Assembly: GCF_010614805.1 (NCBI RefSeq)
Contig: NZ_JAAFZC010000001.1
Span: 731,001 to 795,000, forward strand
Direction: 5' to 3'
Source of the DNA: Pseudooceanicola aestuarii
Lineage (GTDB): Bacteria > Pseudomonadota > Alphaproteobacteria > Rhodobacterales > Rhodobacteraceae
Length of the DNA stretch: 64,000 nt
Numbering within the stretch: position 1 is the first letter of the stretch; each line of letters begins with the position of its first letter. The position numbers and the translations under genes are program-made. The notes under the pieces were generated by a model. The model was not told the origin of the DNA, searched no databases, and saw nothing but the letters and a program-made list of their open reading frames with translations. Of this stretch, positions 62,735-64,000 are shown piece after piece.

Positions 62735-63333
62735 GACTGGACACTAATGACAACCTAGAAGGGCATGGAAATCCTGAATTGCAGGGTTTCCAGACCTGGG
62801 TTGATATTCGACAATTCCGCGTTCGACCGATGGTCGTAGGAGATGCCGTAGCGGATCCCCTTCCGCGATTGGTAACCGACCTCGACACCCGATCGAAACT
62901 CGATCGCGTGGCCAAGGTCCGGCCCATCTCCGCGGCTGTAGAGGCCGGGGAGAAGTGAGAGCTGCACATAGGCACGATCACTTGCGAATTGGCCGGTCCA
63001 GGTTGCCCCCAGACCGATCCACGCGTCGCCATCTCCGGTTACGGAAACGCCGGCTGCTGGTTGGAACGGCCCATAGGTTCGCCCGGAGTCATACTTCAGA
63101 TAGACCTCTTCGCTGATCGAGTTCCCGTTGAACTGTACGTCACCGAAACTCAGCGCAATGCGCTGTTCTTGCTGGCTTTCCGCCAGGCATCCGGTTCCGC
63201 AGTGGTTCACCCCCATGTCGGTCAGACCGGCCACGAGGAAGAGAACTGCCAATGCGCCATCCATGCTACTGCCCTTTCAGCTGTTTCCAGCAGGCATAGC
63301 GTGGTGCGCAGGGATTGTCATTAGAGTCCAGTC
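62735..63333 (-). other. 23S rRNA helix 25 intervening sequence (IVS)
   Basis: In rRNA sense the normal sequence CAATCAGTCGGAGC breaks at about 63335 and resumes at GTGACGGCGTACC near 62733, the site of E. coli helix 25 (near base 545). The insert ends can pair: GACTGGAC-CTAATGACAA (63333-63315) with its complement at 62735-62753, 18 of 19 positions matching, then a G-U pair. This long helix is a typical RNase III target, so the 23S is probably cut and the IVS removed, leaving fragmented but functional rRNA. The insert encodes a complete protein. By eye its GC is about 56 %, lower than flanking chromosomal genes. Confidence 0.88.
62755..63264 (-). CDS. PagL-like lipid A deacylase / acyloxyacyl hydrolase encoded inside the 23S rRNA IVS
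   Basis: The 169-residue product has a short hydrophobic N-terminus (about 4-14) as export signal, though the following region NHCGTGCL is unusual and no lipobox fits. The rest is a small beta barrel pattern: RIALSFGDVQFNG, SEEVYLKYDSGRTYGPFQ, DAWIGLGATW, RAYVQLSLLPGLY, IEFRSGVEVGYQSRKG, YGISYDHRSNAEL, NPGLETLQFRISMPF, ending in Phe. His145, Ser147 and Glu159 have the same spacing (+2, +14) as the catalytic His126, Ser128 and Glu140 of Pseudomonas PagL. The ATG at 63264 has AAAGGG seven bases upstream and an in-frame TGA before it. The TAG stop (62755-62757) is two bases from the IVS stem. Family assignment is by motif; function is inferred. Confidence 0.85.
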   Translation of the reverse strand: MDGALAVLFLVAGLTDMGVNHCGTGCLAESQQEQRIALSFGDVQFNGNSISEEVYLKYDSGRTYGPFQPAAGVSVTGDGDAWIGLGATWTGQFASDRAYVQLSLLPGLYSRGDGPDLGHAIEFRSGVEVGYQSRKGIRYGISYDHRSNAELSNINPGLETLQFRISMPF

Positions 63334-63712
63334 AAGCTCCGACTGATTGTAGGCGTTCGGTTTCAGGTACTGTTTCACTCCCCTCGTCGGGGTGCTTTTC
63401 ACCTTTCCCTCACGGTACTGGTTCGCTATCGGTCAGTAAGGAGTACTTAGCCTTCGAGGGTGGTCCCCCGATCTTCAGACAGGATTTCACGTGTCCCGCC
63501 CTACTTAATACGTCCGATCATGCTTCCCATACGGGACTGTCACCCACTATGGTCGATCTTTCCAGATCGTTCTGGCCACATTCACGGCTCGGCTGGTCCC
63601 CGTTCGCTCGCCGCTACTAGGGGAGTATCAATTGATGTCCTTTCCTCCGGGTACTTAGATGTTTCAGTTCCCCGGGTTTGCTCTTAAAACCCTATGTATT
63701 CAGGTAATAAGT

Positions 63713-63767
63713 ACCTGTTTCAGCAAGATATAGGCTGCCCGAAGGCAATTATATCGAACTGTCAGGT
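63713..63767 (-). other. Extended helix 9 hairpin of 23S rRNA
   Basis: In rRNA sense ACCTGACAG...TTGCC-TTCG-GGCAG...CTGAAACAGGT folds into a long hairpin of 55 bases at the place of E. coli helix 9, larger than the E. coli helix. Alphaproteobacterial 23S is commonly cut here, giving a 5.8S-like 5' fragment. A short IVS is therefore likely. Confidence 0.7.
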
Positions 63768-63896
63768 GGGTTGCCCCATTCGGAAATTCATGGATCAAAG
63801 CCTATTCTCGGCTCCCCATGACTTATCGCAGAGTATCACGTCCTTCATCGCCTCTTACTGCCAAGGCATCCACCAAACGCCCTTCTCGCGCTTGAT

Positions 63897-64000
63897 TTGA
63901 TCCAGAAGAAGACAGATTGCTCTGCCGCGATCCATATGCGGGCTGGTTCGTCCGCTGGATCTCTGTTCCGGATCAAAAGTCATTACTATCCCGCCTGGCT
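63897..64000 (-). other. 16S-23S internal transcribed spacer, partial
   Basis: About 100 bases upstream of the 23S 5' end. It has TTTTGATCC and GGATCAAA patches that may form the 23S processing stem. The tRNA-Ile and tRNA-Ala genes usual in this spacer are not in the part seen. Confidence 0.6.

Noticed and set aside
62685..63032. Second minus-strand frame of 115 codons in the IVS region
   Set aside because: It overlaps the PagL-like frame out of phase and runs into rRNA sequence; no protein features.
62735..63333. Group I intron or homing endonuclease in 23S
   Set aside because: The insert is at helix 25, not at usual intron sites, has no LAGLIDADG or intron core, and its ends pair as an IVS stem.
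62735..63333. Insert as a pure assembly chimera
   Set aside because: Not excluded without reads, but complementary ends at a known IVS position, same-sense coding and intact rRNA on both sides argue against it.

Overview
The window is high-GC DNA that looks like the main chromosome of an alphaproteobacterium of the order Rhodobacterales (roseobacter/Paracoccaceae type). The reasons are the split ATP synthase b/b' genes behind atpI, aerobic CobN-type cobaltochelatase with a CbtAB cobalt importer under a cobalamin riboswitch, the choline-sulfate bet/cho locus, a MipZ-like ATPase, and an rRNA operon ending 23S-5S-tRNA-fMet with a processed 23S helix 9. No plasmid or phage backbone is visible; the only clear mobile DNA is two transposase/recombinase scraps beside the rRNA operon.

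Layout. 1-2885: 5' part of smc (minus strand). 3127-10912: cobalt/cobalamin operon (riboswitch, cbtB, cbtA, a His-rich anchored protein, cobW, a GNAT acetyltransferase, cobN, cobO). 10936-20220: a FadR-type regulator with a dyad operator, then choline/glycine-betaine genes (betI-betC-betB-betA leftward, choX-choW-choV rightward) around one perfect BetI-type operator. 20485-23286: ATP synthase Fo operon (atpI-B-E-F'-F) with promoter and terminator. 23390-24761: an ArsR regulator behind two identical-arm operators, and a LysR regulator. 25079-32556: housekeeping block ffh, three tandem GNATs, chorismate mutase, rpsP, a 49-residue small protein, rimM, a sulfotransferase-like gene, trmD, rplS, rpmE. 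32729-39487: MipZ-like ATPase, MarR regulator, malate synthase G, cobalt-type nitrile hydratase with accessory subunit, a stand-alone RAM-domain protein, aroQ and an HpcH-type aldolase. 39589-45971: tripartite tricarboxylate transporter TctCBA divergent from a TctDE two-component system fused in operon to an orphan binding protein. 46009-55073: iron-siderophore ABC importer, TonB-dependent receptor and a dedicated ExbB-ExbD-ExbD-TonB system. 55268-59670: RND efflux pump. 59671-64000: mobile-element remnants, tRNA-fMet, 5S, 23S and the start of the 16S-23S spacer, all rRNA on the minus strand.

The most unusual object is inside the 23S rRNA gene. Helix 25 carries an intervening sequence of about 600 bp whose ends can pair as a 19-position stem. 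It contains, in the same sense as the rRNA, an intact 169-codon gene for a PagL-like lipid A 3-O-deacylase / acyloxyacyl hydrolase. The His-x-Ser and downstream Glu keep the spacing of the known PagL catalytic residues, and the stop codon lies two bases from the stem. If RNase III excises this helix, the excised fragment itself would be a short mRNA for an outer-membrane enzyme, made at rRNA transcription rates.

Other points worth attention: the second of two tandem ExbD proteins has Asn in place of the essential membrane Asp; both binding-protein genes choX and tctC are followed by strong intercistronic hairpins; a cobalt theme links the cobalt importer, CobW, cobaltochelatase and the Co-type nitrile hydratase.
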